DNA of 64,000 nucleotides from Allomyces arbusculus (taxonomy: Eukaryota > Blastocladiomycota > Blastocladiomycetes > Blastocladiales > Blastocladiaceae): assembly GCA_027604705.1 (NCBI GenBank), contig JADHYV010000003.1:620001-684000 (forward strand). The letters run 5' to 3'. The translations under genes and the position numbers were made by a program. Below the pieces are notes generated by a model, which did no database searches, was not told where the DNA came from, and saw nothing but the letters and a program-made list of their open reading frames with translations. Shown piece after piece: positions 51,428 to 63,450 of the stretch (position 1 is its first letter; each line of letters opens with the position of its first letter).

Positions 51428-53187
51428 CTACTTGAACCCCCTCCCTGCACGGGTACACCGCGGACACACCCACTGATCCCCATCCTGCAACACGCCCAAC
51501 GCGACCCCAACACACTTCCCATGAAACCAGATGTGGCAGGCGTCACACGCGACCATAAACCCACCATCGTCATTGCGTGCATGGTCGCACATGCACCGAA
51601 TCTCGTCGGCCGCGCGTTTCCCACCATGCTCGTCAGCGGCAGCGGGCACGACCGCGAGCGACGGGAACAGCGGGTTCAAGTCGGTCGAGTGCGCGGGCGT
51701 GAAAAGAGCGTCGCTTGCGGTCGCGAGAACGACGGCGCGACGGTGTAAGGGCTTGAGGACGGCGGTGCCGCCGGCAATCGCAGGAGTAGGGGCGGTGCGC
51801 GGGCCGACGAGCGGTGCGGGCGACACGGCGGACGCTGGAGTCGGTGGTGGTGGCGCGGCGGCCGCACTCGTCGCTGCCGCAGACGCTCCCGCAGTCGAAT
51901 CAGTCCCGTTCCCCGCTCCAGGGGCCGTGGGCTCTCCTCCTGCTCCCGTCGCCGTCTCCCCCGTCCCCGCCGGCGGCGGCACTTCCACCGCATTCGCGCG
52001 ATCCGCCGCGCGCATCGCGCGCTGCAACGCCGTCGCCTGCCCCTTGCCCTGTCTCTTCCGTAAATACGCCGACGGTTTCGGGTTCGGCCTCGGCGCCGGC
52101 GCCGACGCCGTGACCGGTGCGGCCATCGACCCGGTTTTCGGATTCGGGACGCGGATCGGTTTACTGTGCAGTGCGAGAATCGCGGTGCGGTCGAGGTGTT
52201 GCAACGCGGGCGTCGTGTCGGCGGTGGAGGTCGCGGGCGCGGCGGGCGTCCAGACGGCAATTTTTTTGCGTTTGGGCGAGGTCGTGGTGGGTGGCGGTTG
52301 GGATGCGGGGGGTGGTGGCGGGAGCGCGGATGCGGGGAAGGGGAGGTGGAAGTCGTCGTGCCGCGCGGCGTCGGCGGTGGGGAAGGGTGGCAGGTGCATC
52401 GGGATGTGCGCGGGGAAATGCGCGGCGTCGTAGTGCGCGGTCGGGACGGCTGGTAGCGATAACGGTGGTGGTTGTGATTCGCGTGATGGTGACGTTGGCG
52501 CCAGCGTCGCGGCGGCAGAAACGGGGCCATCAACGGCCATCGGCTCGTCGGCGGTTTCAGCGGCGACGGCAGCGGCGCGCGAATCGGGCTCGGTGCCGGG
52601 TTCAGGGACTGACGCAGGGGTCGGGTCGACAACGAGCACGGCGTCGAGTGACGGGCGCGACTGGAAGTAGTCGCGCAGCAGGTCGTGCGAGACGTGCAGC
52701 GGGAACCCGGTTGCCTGCGCTACATCCCCATCACAATCCATCAATACCGCGATCTCAAATCTCTGTCACGCAAAGAGCATCACTCCAACGTACCTCTTGC
52801 CGCTTCGCGCTCTTCCACATCCTTTACCCTCCCTTGCTGCGCGGCCGCACCACCAACCGGCACGGGCAACCTTGGCACCTTCTCCAACCTCAAATCCACG
52901 TCCAAGTTCGCCAACGGTTTCGTCCACCCGGCATGCACAAACTCGTGTAGCGCCGTCACGTCCTCGCCGAGCGCGTGCAGCGCGACCACCGCATCGAGCA
53001 ATTGCACGTGCGACCGGCCCGCAAGTTCAGCGACGGCAGCCGCGCGCGATCCGGCCGCAGCCAGGAACCGCTCGAGCACGTCGACGAGCACGTGCACGGT
53101 CGCTTGGGTAAAGGACGTGAATCCGCATTGCGTGAGCACGTGAGCCACGACTTGCGCGAGCATGGCCGTGGGGAACGGGTGCGCCAT
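51428..53187 (-). CDS. TAF3: TFIID subunit TAF3: histone fold plus PHD finger
   Basis: Two exons on the minus strand (53187-52794 and 52719-51428) join to 561 residues. Residues 1-80 are a bromodomain-associated histone fold: MLAQVVAHVLTQCGFTSFTQ, then VLVDVLERFLAAAG and VQLLDAVVALHALG, the TAF3/TAF8 pattern that pairs with TAF10. The middle ~350 residues are Ala/Pro-rich with an NLS-like PKRKK. The C terminus is a PHD finger: IRCMCDHARNDDGGFMVACD, then CHIWFHGKCVGV and WVCPRC; DGGFMVACD and the W fit an H3K4me3-binding cage. Histone fold at one end and PHD at the other is diagnostic of metazoan-type TAF3. It anchors TFIID to active promoters. An NLS or DNA contact in the linker cannot be judged. 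Confidence 0.9.
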
Positions 53188-53851
53188 GGGGAGTCGATTG
53201 CTGGCGGTCGCCGATTGGAGCTGGTGGAGGCGATGATGGCGGGCGATCGCGCGGGGAACAGAGCGGCACGGGCCTGATTTTGCTGGTCGTTGTCGAGTGC
53301 AGCGAGTGCGGTGCTCGTGTTACGCGCGTGCCGGCCGGGATTTGTGGTCGTTGATGGCAATCTCGGCGCCATCGTCGACGACGACGGTGCCAACCCGGGG
53401 CGGCGCAGTGGTCAGTCACGCCGGCGCGATGGGAGTGGCAGGGCACTGGGAGACGCGCGCGAGACGCGTTCGTCGACGCTCTCGCCAGCTGGAGCGCCCG
53501 CGCCGCCGCCGGCCAAGTCGTCCCGCCAGGCTCGCCGCGACACCAGCCGCGAGGACACAGAGAGCGGGCAAGAAAATGGTGTATCATTTCAATTTCAACT
53601 GGCCACGCAGAGCAGAAGCAGTCGTCTTCGTCGGCGCGCCGCCACCTCCGTTGGCGGCGGCAGCCGCGCGCGACGCGATCCAAGATAACAACAGCACGGG
53701 AAACGCAGCAAATCACCGTCCCCTCCTCTTCCTTCGCTCCTCACACTCCCTCCCCCCCTCCCCCCTCTTCGGGTCCCTCTCACACCCAAGTGGCCGAACG
53801 GCGCCGACGACCTGGTGGCTTGGTTGGGCCTTCGCGTGCATTCGCACGCAT
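53188..53851. other. Intergenic region between two minus-strand genes
   Basis: About 660 bases: TAF3 promoter and the 3' flank of the PKA regulatory subunit gene. It holds C/T-rich tracts around 53730-53780 and otherwise nothing. Confidence 0.5.
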
Positions 53852-55163
53852 TTACTTTTCGCCCGGGTACCGCTCGTAGTTTTGCGTATTCCGCTGCATA
53901 ATCTCAGCCAAGGGCCCAAGGAGCCGCGTGAACGCCTTCTTGCCGAGTGTCGCGCACTTGAGCTTGCCCTTGGCCTTGATCGTGGCGACGCGCGGCTTGT
54001 CGGACAGCAGCGCGAGTTCGCCAAAGTAGTTGCCCTTGCGCAGCGGGCGCATCTGGTGCTCGATGCCGTGCTCGTCCACCTTGACGACCTCGGCATCGCC
54101 CGCTTCGATCAAATAGAAATTGTCGCCAATATCGCCCTGCTTGATAACCGTTTCGCCGTCCTCAAACGTGATCGACTCGAGCGCATCGGCAATCTTGTGC
54201 CGCTCATAAGGCTCCAGCGAACTGAGCAGCGGCACTTCCTCGAGAAACGCCTCGTACATGCGCCGCTTGCGCGACGTATGATCCATGAGAATCCGGCGGA
54301 ACGTCACGCGGTCGAGCGCCCACAGCACCGCGTCGGACGTGGCCGTGACCGTGGCCGCGCGCGGGGCATTGTACATGAGCGCCAACTCGCCAAACGACCC
54401 GCCGGGACCGTAATCAAACACCTTGGCCTCGACGCCGTTGCGCGAAACATAGACGTCGAGCGTGCCCGTCTCGACAATGTAAAAGTAGTCGCCGACGCCA
54501 CCTTGCCGAATCACGGCCTCGCCCGCGGCCACCTTCTTCTCGGCCATCGCATCCACGACGTCCGTGTACTGGTCCTCGTCGAGGTTGCGGAACAAAAAGT
54601 TGGTCGCGATCGACGCCTGGATCCGTGCGCGCTGCTCGGGGGTCTTGGGAATCAGGACCTTTTCGGCGGGCGCGTCGTGCGCGGTCGGCGCCATGGACTC
54701 GGCGGAGACGGACGTGCGGCGGCCGCGGTTGATCACGGGCGGCGGGATCACGGGCGTGTCCTCAAACTCGTCGGCGTCCTCGTCCTCGTCCTCGTCCTCG
54801 TCGAGCTCGCTGCCAAAACCGTCATCGGTTGACGACGCGTAGGCCGGGTCGGAGACGCCCGAGGAACTCGCGCCGGCACCGCCGGCAACGCGGGCCGCGG
54901 TCACGGCGAGTTGCGACTTGGTGGCGTCGTCGGCTAGTATGGGCAAAAGGGAGGGATCAGTATAAACGCATCGCTCGATCATTGAAGGGTGGAAAGGGTA
55001 ATGATATACCGTGGTCGACGAGCGTCCGCCGCTGCTGGGCCAACAGCCGGTGAAAGTAATCGGCGCAGAACTGCACCACATCGTCGGGCTGCCGGCGCAG
55101 CACCTCGCGCGAGAGCTCCTTGAGAATCGGCGGCAGCTCGGCCGGGATCGAGTAGTCGGACAT
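53852..55163 (-). CDS. BCY1: cAMP-dependent protein kinase regulatory subunit
   Basis: Exons 55163-55010 and 54933-53852 join to 411 residues. Residues 1-50 are the dimerisation/docking helix (IPAELPPILKELSREVLRRQ). An acidic linker (DEDEDEDEDADEFED) leads to the autoinhibitor RRTSVSAE, a type II-like phosphorylatable site. Two cyclic-nucleotide-binding domains follow, with phosphate-binding cassettes FGELALMYNAPRAATV and FGELALLSDKPRVATI; both retain the Glu and Arg that bind cAMP. It holds the PKA catalytic subunit inactive until cAMP binds. It is divergently oriented to GID8, 508 bases away. Confidence 0.97.
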
Positions 55164-55671
55164 GGTCTGGTTGCGTGTGTGCGATCCGGTCGTGGGCACG
55201 TCAGCGCGGGACGGACGGACAGACGGCAAACGGCGATCTGGCCGTCGGTCGTGTCGTGTGGGTCGTGGAAGAGAATGCAGGCAGCGTCGCTGGCGGGGGC
55301 AGCAGGGCAGCACAGCAGCGGCAGCGGCGGTTGCGCGGCGCACGGGAGCGGGGGGAAGACGCGCGCGATCAGGGCGAGCGCGGGGGGCCGGGTGGGGGCG
55401 CTCGGAGAGGGAGCGAGGGGGTGGGTGGCGAAGACCGTGCAACGGGTGGGGACACGATTGCGCGTGTATCTGTCGGGCCGGGCCGCGCGTCTCTGCAAGC
55501 GGCGTGGTTCTTGCTGCACGCCGTCGTGGTGGAGGAAGACGATGGCTGGTGTGGGCCGGTTCATGGTTGGTGGTGGTGGCTGCTCGCGCGTGTCGCTTGC
55601 GTGTTGGCAGGGACTGAAGACGGGAGGCACGCAGCACGTGCCATGCGGCGCGGAATGCTGCCAGACACATC
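55164..55671. other. Divergent promoter region, PKA-R / GID8
   Basis: 508 bases between the two starts, G-rich on the plus strand. If GID8 starts at 55869 instead, this region extends to 705 bases. No specific motif recognised. Confidence 0.5.
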
Positions 55672-56825
55672 ATGCCCGACAGGGCCGTGTCGCGACGGCT
55701 TCAACGCGACCCATCACTCGCATCGACGACGACGACCACGCCGACCACCCCGTCCGCGACCACCAGCACCACCATCCGTACCCGCACTCGCAGCAGCGCA
55801 AGCAGCAACCTCGTTTACGCCCACGGACCAGCGTTACCGCCCAAAACGACCTCCATTCATCGTCATCATGGTCAGCAACCCACTCTTCGCGTGCCCCTGC
55901 CCTGCCCGAGTCCACGTCCTGACCACCAGCGCCGTACCCGTGGACAGAGCTCCTCGACGCGCGACAAGAACGCGCCACCGCCCAAGGATGTGATCTCGCG
56001 CCTGGCCTGGGACACGCTGCTCGACAGTGTCAACGTGTCCATGACGTACGCATTGCAACGGACCGCGTTGTGCCGCTGTTGCGCCTGGACTGACCCGCTG
56101 TACCGCGCCGTAGCGACCTCAATAAGCTTGTGCTCAACTACCTCGTCATTGAGGGCCACATGGACGCGGCCCAGCAATTCTGCGCCGAGACGGGGCTCAC
56201 GCCCGCCGTTGATCTTGCGTCGATCCACGACCGCATGACGATCCGGACCGCGATTGATAATGGCCGAGTGGACGATGCGATGGAGCGGTTGAACGACCTC
56301 GACCCGGAAGTACGGTCGAGCTTTGGCCTTTTCTCTCGTTGCCCACTCCAGTCCGCTCACCACCAGATTCCTGCACAGATCCTCGACACCAACCCGCAGC
56401 TCTACTTCCACCTGCAACAACAACGTCTCATCGAAACTATCCGCGCCGGCGACATCCCCGCCGCGCTCGAATTCGCGCAATCCGAGCTCGCGCCCCGCGG
56501 CGAAGAAAACCCGGCGTTCCTCGTCGACCTCGAGCGCACGCTCGCCCTGTTGGCGTTTGACGCGACCGACGCCAACTCGCCCGTCGCCGACTTGCTCGCG
56601 CCCGCACACCGGCACCAGGTCGCCGCCGAGACGAACGCGGCCATCTTGCACGCGCAGGGGCAGGCGACCGACCCGAAATTGCCGGCGGTGTTGCGCGCCA
56701 TGACCTGGGCGCAAAGCAAGCTGGAGGAGCGTGCGGTGTTTCCGAAAGTCGTGGATGTCGTGCAGGCGGAACTGGTGGTCCCGCCAGAGTGTGATGGGGT
56801 GGATGCGGGCGGGATGCAGTTTTGA
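55672..56825 (+). CDS. GID8: GID8-type LisH-CTLH protein of the GID/CTLH ubiquitin ligase
   Basis: Exons 55672-56045, 56114-56309 and 56379-56825 join in phase (338 residues). The first ~95 residues are Thr/Arg/Pro-rich and unlike the family, so the real start may instead be an ATG at 55869 spliced by a gtcagc...acag intron to the Ser-rich segment before PPPKDVISRLAW. The conserved body reads DLNKLVLNYLVIEGHMDAAQ, then QFCAETGLTPAVDLASI (LisH), AIDNGRVDDAMERLNDLDPE (CTLH), and ILDTNPQLYFHLQQQRLIE, ALEFAQSELAP, ERTLALLAFD (CRA). GID8 is the scaffold of the GID E3 ligase that degrades gluconeogenic enzymes when glucose returns. Identification of the body is strong; only the start is in doubt. 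Confidence 0.9.
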
Positions 56826-57118
56826 GATGTGGGAGAGAGTGTTGGTATACCTGATTTTTGTGTCGCTTCGAAGTGTGGAACAGGGATGGTGGTGCTGGGA
56901 TCAAAAGTTGAGCGCAACGTCGGCATGGCTGTTGTTTCCGCTACTTTGTGTCGAACACGACACGGATCCAATACGATACGACCGCAAGCGCGATGTCGTC
57001 GCTCCGCTCTCCACCCGCTCACGAAATCACGAATGTCTACGGCAATATATAAAGATGCTACAATGGATTCCTAACCCTCCCCCACCACTTCCCACCCCAT
57101 TCAACCTCTTCTACCCTT

Positions 57119-58725
57119 CTAGCTGCGCAATTCGGCCACGACCTGCGTCGGCGTCTTCCCCTTGGTCTCCGGCAAGATGCGCAACCCAATCGCGCCCATA
57201 ACAAGCAAATAAACCGCCAAGATCACAAACACGTACGACCCAATCAAGCGCAGCAGCGGCGGGAACGCAAACAGAATCACAAAATTGCCCAAGTTATTCG
57301 CCACGAGCGCGACCTGCGAGGCCACCCCGACCGCGGCCGGTTCCACGACCTCGGCCGTGTAAATGAACGGCACCGAGCTGAGCCCGATGGCAAACGTGGT
57401 CACGGCGAGAATGAACGCGACGAGAGCGATGTAGGGTTGCCCGAGTTTTTCGGCGAGCGTGAAGACGGCGGCGCAGATGGCCATGCCGAACATGGACGCC
57501 AGGATCAGCGGGCGGCGGCCGTATCGCTCGAGAAGGAGGCCCGGGACAAAGTTGAGGAAGACGTAGTAGAGGTCGAAGACGACGAGGAAGAGCGAGGCCG
57601 CGTAGGCCGAGGGCAGGATCAGCGTCAGGATTGAGAAGGCAAACGAGAAGTAACTAAATGGCACGGTGACGGTCGTGAGAGACCTGGAATCGTCAAGAGA
57701 TTGCAAAGATCCGACAAATACGTACACGTTGATCCCCGACAACTGCTGCGTCGCATGCGACAGCACCAAGATCCACAACGACTTGCGGTGCGCGCGCGAC
57801 GTCAAGAACTCGCCCAGCGACACAGTCGCGTTCGCCGTACCGCTGCCCGATGCCGCGTCCTTGCACTCCTTGCTGTCCGACTGGGGCGAATCGAGCGCCG
57901 CCAATTCCTCGTGCGCGCCCATGCGCTGCATGACAGTCTCAGCCTCGTTAGTCCGACCCTGCGCGCGCAAGTAGACGGGCGACTCGACGATGACGAGCAA
58001 GAGCGCGAGTTGCAGGACGCAGAAGAAGGCGCCGACGAGAATCGTCAACCGCCAGTATTGCGGGTCCGACCAGAGGAACGAGACGAGCGCAGTCACGAAC
58101 AGGCCTGTGGCGAGACCGAGTACCGAGAAGACGCCTAAACGTGTTCGAAACCATCAGTTCTTCGCTTCTCCACCCACTCGCACCAGATCAAACCAACGTA
58201 CCCAAGAGCCCGCGCTTGGCAATCGGCGCAATCTCCGAGATATACATGGGCGCGAGCGTCGACCCGCCGCCCGTCCCGAGCCCGGCCAACAAGCGGCCAA
58301 TAATCAGCATCGGCAAATTGGTCGCGAACGCCATCATCAGCGACGCGATCAGCAGCGGGATGTTCAGCACTTGCATCGTGCGCACGCGGCCGTACTTGTC
58401 GCACGCGCGGCCCGCCCACAGGGCGCCGAGAGCACCTCCGAGGGCCAGGACGGCATTGGCCGTCGAATATTCGAGAGCCGACATCGGGATGCAGGTCGGC
58501 GCAATGAGGAAGGTCGGGTAGATCTGGGTCGGGGTCGAGTCGACGCAGGGGAGCGTGTTGAGCTCGCTGGTCGGGGTAGGAAAAGGGCATCAGTGCGGGA
58601 ATTCGAGGAAACGTTGATACATCTGTGGTTTCGAAGACGTACCCGAGATGGTGGCCCAGGTGGTACATCGACAGGGCGGCCGTGGCCCCGCATAGGTACA
58701 GGTACATGGGCGACGAGGCCGTCAT
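57119..58725 (-). CDS. MFS sugar transporter
   Basis: Four exons on the minus strand (58725-58643, 58566-58202, 58134-57726, 57653-57119) join to 463 residues, with about 12 membrane helices. Sugar-porter signatures are present: GRACDKYGRVRTM between TM2 and TM3, GRLLAGLGTGGGSTLAPMYI then SEIAP after TM4, ESPVYLRAQGR after TM6, QQLSGINVYFSF in TM7, LLERYGRRPL between TM8 and TM9, and PETKGKT after TM12. The N terminus is short (MTASSPMYLYLCGATAALSM). Substrate is probably a hexose, given QLSGIN, but motifs alone do not fix it. Intron 3 is 72 bases, stopless in frame; splicing is preferred because it restores the TM7 motif. Confidence 0.92.
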
Positions 58726-59484
58726 CGTGGATGCTGCTGCCGTGGTGTGCAGTGTCGACGAACGGGGTGGGGAGAGAGCGTTGGTGAGCGAGACGCCGGG
58801 GGTCACAACAAGTCTCCGGACGAGGCCCCAGAGCTCACGGATCAGCGAGCTTGAAGATTGGTGGCGACTCTCGGGTCCTTGTTCAGGTTGAGCTGGAGGT
58901 CGGTGAACGTGGGCGCCGAGCATGAAATGAGGAGCGGAAGCAAGGTTGCTCAGGGCGAGGGCGCCGAGAAGCAAAAGGGGATCATTGTGCGTCGAGATCG
59001 TGGGGCCATCTTCGACAAGAACAATGGCGGGCGTGCGGCGACAGGAGTGTCGGAACAGACCCGGAAGCGTGCGGATGTTGACAAGCCGGAAATGAAGCGC
59101 GAAATGAAGGCCAGGCGCGTGCTCATGCAAAGTTGTCTCGCGGCGCGAGGCGGGGGTGGTTGTGGCAACAGGGCTGGTCGTGGCAACGGAATCATACGCT
59201 CACACGTGCACGCGCAACCCTCCTCACCGCACACACGCCTCCCAACGAGCTGGCCAGTGGTAATCGCGTCGCGGCCGACGAGGAGCAAAGTGTCGTCCTT
59301 GGTCTCGATCTTGCCCTGCCGCCAACTCGACCCGCGCCGCTACTGCCGTCAACTGCGACCGGCCAGTACACTCGCGACGACGACCCGCCCGCTGCCCGCT
59401 GTGTGATCATCGCGCGGCGCTGACGCGTTGCTTGGGAAACCCTTTCTGCTCGACCGAAAAAGCACCCCATTTCCATCGACAACC
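58726..59484. other. Divergent promoter region, sugar transporter / importin
   Basis: About 760 bases between the two starts. Open frames here are uncharacteristic. No motif recognised. Confidence 0.5.
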
Positions 59485-62400
59485 ATGGAGCAAACTGTCG
59501 CGCACCTGACGTCGCTGCTGCACACGCTCGCGTCGACCGACAATGAGCAGCGCGCCGCTGCCGAGGAGGTGCTCAGCAAGGAGTACCTCGAGAAGAAGCC
59601 CGACCTCGCCCTCTCGGGTCTGATCCACATCCTGCGCAACAACCCGGATGTGCCTGTGCGTCTTTATCGGTGCTCGAATTGACCGTGCTGAGACCTGATC
59701 TGATCACTCGTCTCCGTTTAGCTTCGCTCGTTTGCCGCCGTCCTGTTCCGCCGCCTCGCACTGCAGCCCGTCCCGGTGCCCGCTGCCGACGGGACCAAGA
59801 CGCACACGTCGGCGCTCTTCATGATCCAGGAAACAACGCGCCGCGGGTGCCTCGCCGAGCTGCTGGGCGCGCTCGCAGCCGAGCCCGTCGTCACGGTGCG
59901 CAAAAAGCTCTGCGACTGCATTTCCGAGGTAGCCAAGGCGCTGCTCAACAAGCACGGTAGCGTTTCCCTTCCCTGCTACCGCCCTCACTGTATCGGCAGT
60001 GGCATTTGCGGGCGCGATCTGCGCCCACGATCGCTCACTCGATCGATCCATTCTAGTCGCGTGGCCCGAGCTCACGCCCGCCGTCTTGCAGTGTGTGCGT
60101 GCCGCCGAGCCCGAGTACCGCGAGTCGGCATTCCGCATTCTCGGATCGGTCCCGAAACTGCTCATGCCCAACGACGTGCTCGACATGGTCACGGTCGGCC
60201 CGATCTTCGAGTCGGGGCTCGCCGAGTCGGAGGTGCTCGCTGTGCGCATCACGGCGCTCAACGCGGCCGTGTTTTTCCTGATCGAGGCCGGCCCGGACAC
60301 TAAGGCTGCGTCGTTCTCGGGGCTCATGGTCCAGATGCTCAATGTCCTGCCAGCGCTGCTCGGTGCGGGCAACGAGGAAGGGCTCACGGAGGCGTTTACG
60401 GCGCTGATTGAGCTGGCGGCCAACCAGCCCAAGCTGTTCCGTCCCGTCTTGCCTCAGATTTTGAACTTTGCGTTGTCGATCATTGGCAATGCCCAGCTCG
60501 AGGCGACGACGCGGCACTCGTGCCTGGAATTGCTGCTCACGATCGTCGACGAGGCACCCGCCATGGTGCGCAAGCTCACGCCTGACTTCCCGTCCAAGGT
60601 GATTCCGATCTGCCTCAACATGATGGCGCAGCTCGAGGACGACGAGGCGTGGCATACGACCAACTCGATCGAGGAGCAAGAGGACGAGAACGACGAGGAC
60701 TACGTGATTGGCGAGCAGGCCATGGACCGGATTGCGCGTAAGCTCGGCGCCGTTGTCACGACCCCCGTGGCCTTCACCATCATTCCGCAAATGCTCGCCG
60801 CGCAGGAGTGGCAGCAGCGGCACGCGGCGCTCATGGCCATCTCGGCGATTGGCGAAGGGTGCCACAAGGTGCTCAGCAAGGATCTCGGCAAGGTCGTGAA
60901 CATGGTCACGCCCTTCACGCAGGACCCGCACCCGCGCGTGCGTCACGCGGCCTGCAACTGTGTTGGCCAAATGGCGACCGATTTCGCTCCCAGCTTGCAA
61001 AAGAAGTTCCACAAGCACGTGATTCCGGCGCTCATGGCGTGCATGGACGACGTTGCCAACCCGCGCGTCCAGGCACATGGTGCTGCCGCGCTCGTCAACT
61101 TCTGCGAAGAGGTCGAGCGTACCGACCTCGCGCCGTACCTCGAGGCCCTGTTCGGCAAGCTCGTGACTCTGGCGTCGTCGCCCAAAATTTACCTGCAGGA
61201 GCAGGCCATCACGACCATGGCCACGGTCGCCGACGCGGCCGAGGACGCGTTTGTCCAGTACTACCCGGCCGTCATGCCGGCGCTGCTGCAGATCCTGTCG
61301 ACGCCCAACAGCAAGGAGCTGCGTCTGCTGCGCGGCAAGGCCATGGAGTGCGCGACGCTTATTGCCATGGCCGTCAAGAAGCCCGTCTTCCAGAACCACG
61401 CGCAGTTGTTCCTCGAGGCGCTGGCGCGGATCCAGAACGAGGTGACCGACCCGGACGACCCGCAGGTGTCGTACCTGATGCACGCGTGGGCTCGGCTGTG
61501 CACGGTCCTTGCCGCCGACTTCGTGCCGTACTTGCCGATCGTCATGCCGCCGTTGCTCACGGCCGCGCAGATCAAGCCCGAGGTGGCGCTGCTCGACGTG
61601 GACGATTCGGACGAGGACTACTCGGCCGAGGACGGGTGGCAGCAGGCCATGATTGACGGCCAGCGGCTGTGCATTCGCACGTCGCTGCTCGACGAAAAGT
61701 GCTCGGCGATCGAAATGGTCATGTGCTACGCGCGCCACTTGGGCACCGGGTTCAAGCAGTACGTGCCGCAGGTCATGGAGATTTTGATCCCGAACCTGCT
61801 CTTCTACTACCACGACGGGGTGCGGCACGCGGCGATGCGCGCGATCCCGCCCGTCTTGGCGGCTGCGCAAGACGAGCCGACGGCGGTGCTGCCGCTGTGG
61901 TCGGTTGCGTTTGACAAGATTGCCAAGCTGCTGCCGCAGGAACTCGACGTGGAAATGGCCTACAATGTCGTTGCCGGGCTGACCGAGGTGATTCAGCTGC
62001 TCGAAAAGCAGTCGCTCAACGACCAGCAAGCAGCGACGCTGATGCGCGTGCTCAACGAAGTGCTCAAGGAGTACTATGACCGCGTCAAGGCGCGCGAGGA
62101 GCAGCGTCAGGACGAGGACTTTGACCCGGACCAGGAAGAGGCGATCGAGGACGAGGCCGCGCTCGAGAACATGGTCATCACCGAGATTGCCAAGCTGATC
62201 CAGACGCTGCTCAAGGTCTATGGCACGCACGCGCTCCCGCTCGTTGACCAACTCATGGACTCGGTCGTCGTCTTCCTCAACGAGCAGGACGAGGACCTCA
62301 TTCTCCTCGCCGTCTCGGTCTTTGACGACCTCGCCGAGTACACAGGCCCGGCGCTCGCGACCTACATGGGCGTCTTTGGCGAACGCATCGTGCAGCTGCT

Positions 62401-62947
62401 CTCGTCGCCGCTGCCGTCGGTCCGGCAGTCGGTCGCGTACGGTGTGGGCATTGCCGCGACCAAGGGCGGGCCCGCCGTGCACCCGCTGTGCCTCGCCGCC
62501 GTCCCGCGTCTCGTTGAGATGGTGCGTGCGCCCAAGTCGCGCGACGACGACAATGTTGTCGCGACCGAGAACGCTGTGGCCGCACTCGCACGCATTTTGC
62601 GGTCGGATGTCCTGCCCGTCCAGCAGCGCGACGAGGCCCTGGCCTTCTTTGTCACGTCGATGCCTGTTGTCTTTGACGAGGAGGAGGCCGTCGTCACTAC
62701 CTCGTTCCTGCTGGACTTGGTCGAGGCTTCGCACCCGGCGGTCGGCGCCCAGCTCGAGCATACCGTCGATGCCCTGCTCGAGGTGCTCTACCAGGGGACG
62801 CTCGACGACGACCAGCAGCTGCAGCAGCGCGCGCTCGCCGACGTCAAGACGCTCCTTGCTGGCATGCCGCAAGACAAACAGACGGCGATCTGGAATGCGC
62901 TGCCCGCGGATAAGCGGTCGGTGCTCAAGGAGCGCGGGTTTTTCTAA
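59485..62947 (+). CDS. PSE1: Importin-5/Kap121-type karyopherin beta
   Basis: Exons 59485-59655, 59722-59956 and 60057-62947 join to 1098 residues, the normal length for PSE1/IPO5. It is built of HEAT repeats throughout. Recognisable blocks are FAAVLFRRLAL and AKALLNKHVAWPELTPAVLQ, then CVRAAEPEYRESAFRILGSV near the N terminus; WQQRHAALMAISAIGEGC, then DPHPRVRHAACNCVGQMATD; a conserved acidic insertion LLDVDDSDEDYSAEDGW; and GFKQYVPQVMEILIPNLLFY. Function: carries ribosomal proteins and other cargo with non-classical signals into the nucleus, released by Ran-GTP. Codon use is strongly GC-biased, as in other highly expressed genes here. Confidence 0.96.
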
Positions 62948-63450
62948 GCGGAGTGTTGTGTCTTTTTGTCGTTTGGTTTGATGTGTTCCCGCGCGGGCAG
63001 GATAGAGCCCCTGCGCGCCCCGGGGATGGATTGGTCGTGTCGTCGTCGTCTTTGTTGTTTTCGGTCGTTTGGTCGGTGCCATTTGTGACGCTTCGGTTTA
63101 GTGCACGTGTTCGTCGTGAGGCCGCTTTGTAGCTTACCTTGGCCGCTTATATTTCATTGCGTTCTTTTCGGAGCAGTTTGTCCTTGTTGCTTCTGTTGCC
63201 TGCGTCGTTGTCAGCCTCCAATCGCGCATGCATCAGCAAGAACGGCTGTGAGCGATCCCAAGCCAAGCGAGAAACAAGCGGTTAGCGAAGGGAGCCAACG
63301 AAGTTGAAGCGCGGTGGCGAAAGGGAAAGCAGCCGTCATGACAAAGATGCGACCCACGCTCAATTTCCGCGCCCTTGCTCCTCCTCGCCAGTTTGCAACT
63401 TCACCCCCTCTCCCCAGCACTGCGCACACCGCATCATTAACACCAACACC
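62948..63450. other. Intergenic region, importin 3' flank and ATX1 promoter
   Basis: About 500 bases; T-rich part 63010-63210. Nothing else seen. Confidence 0.5.

Noticed and set aside
53297-54832. 511-codon plus-strand frame over the PKA regulatory subunit gene
   Set aside because: Antisense to a firmly identified gene. The Arg/Val/Leu-rich composition lacks any motif.
60053-63082. 1009-codon open frame antisense to the importin-5 gene
   Set aside because: Runs exactly opposite a conserved 1098-residue protein. Its Arg/His/Asp-rich composition is the usual mirror of GC-biased codons.
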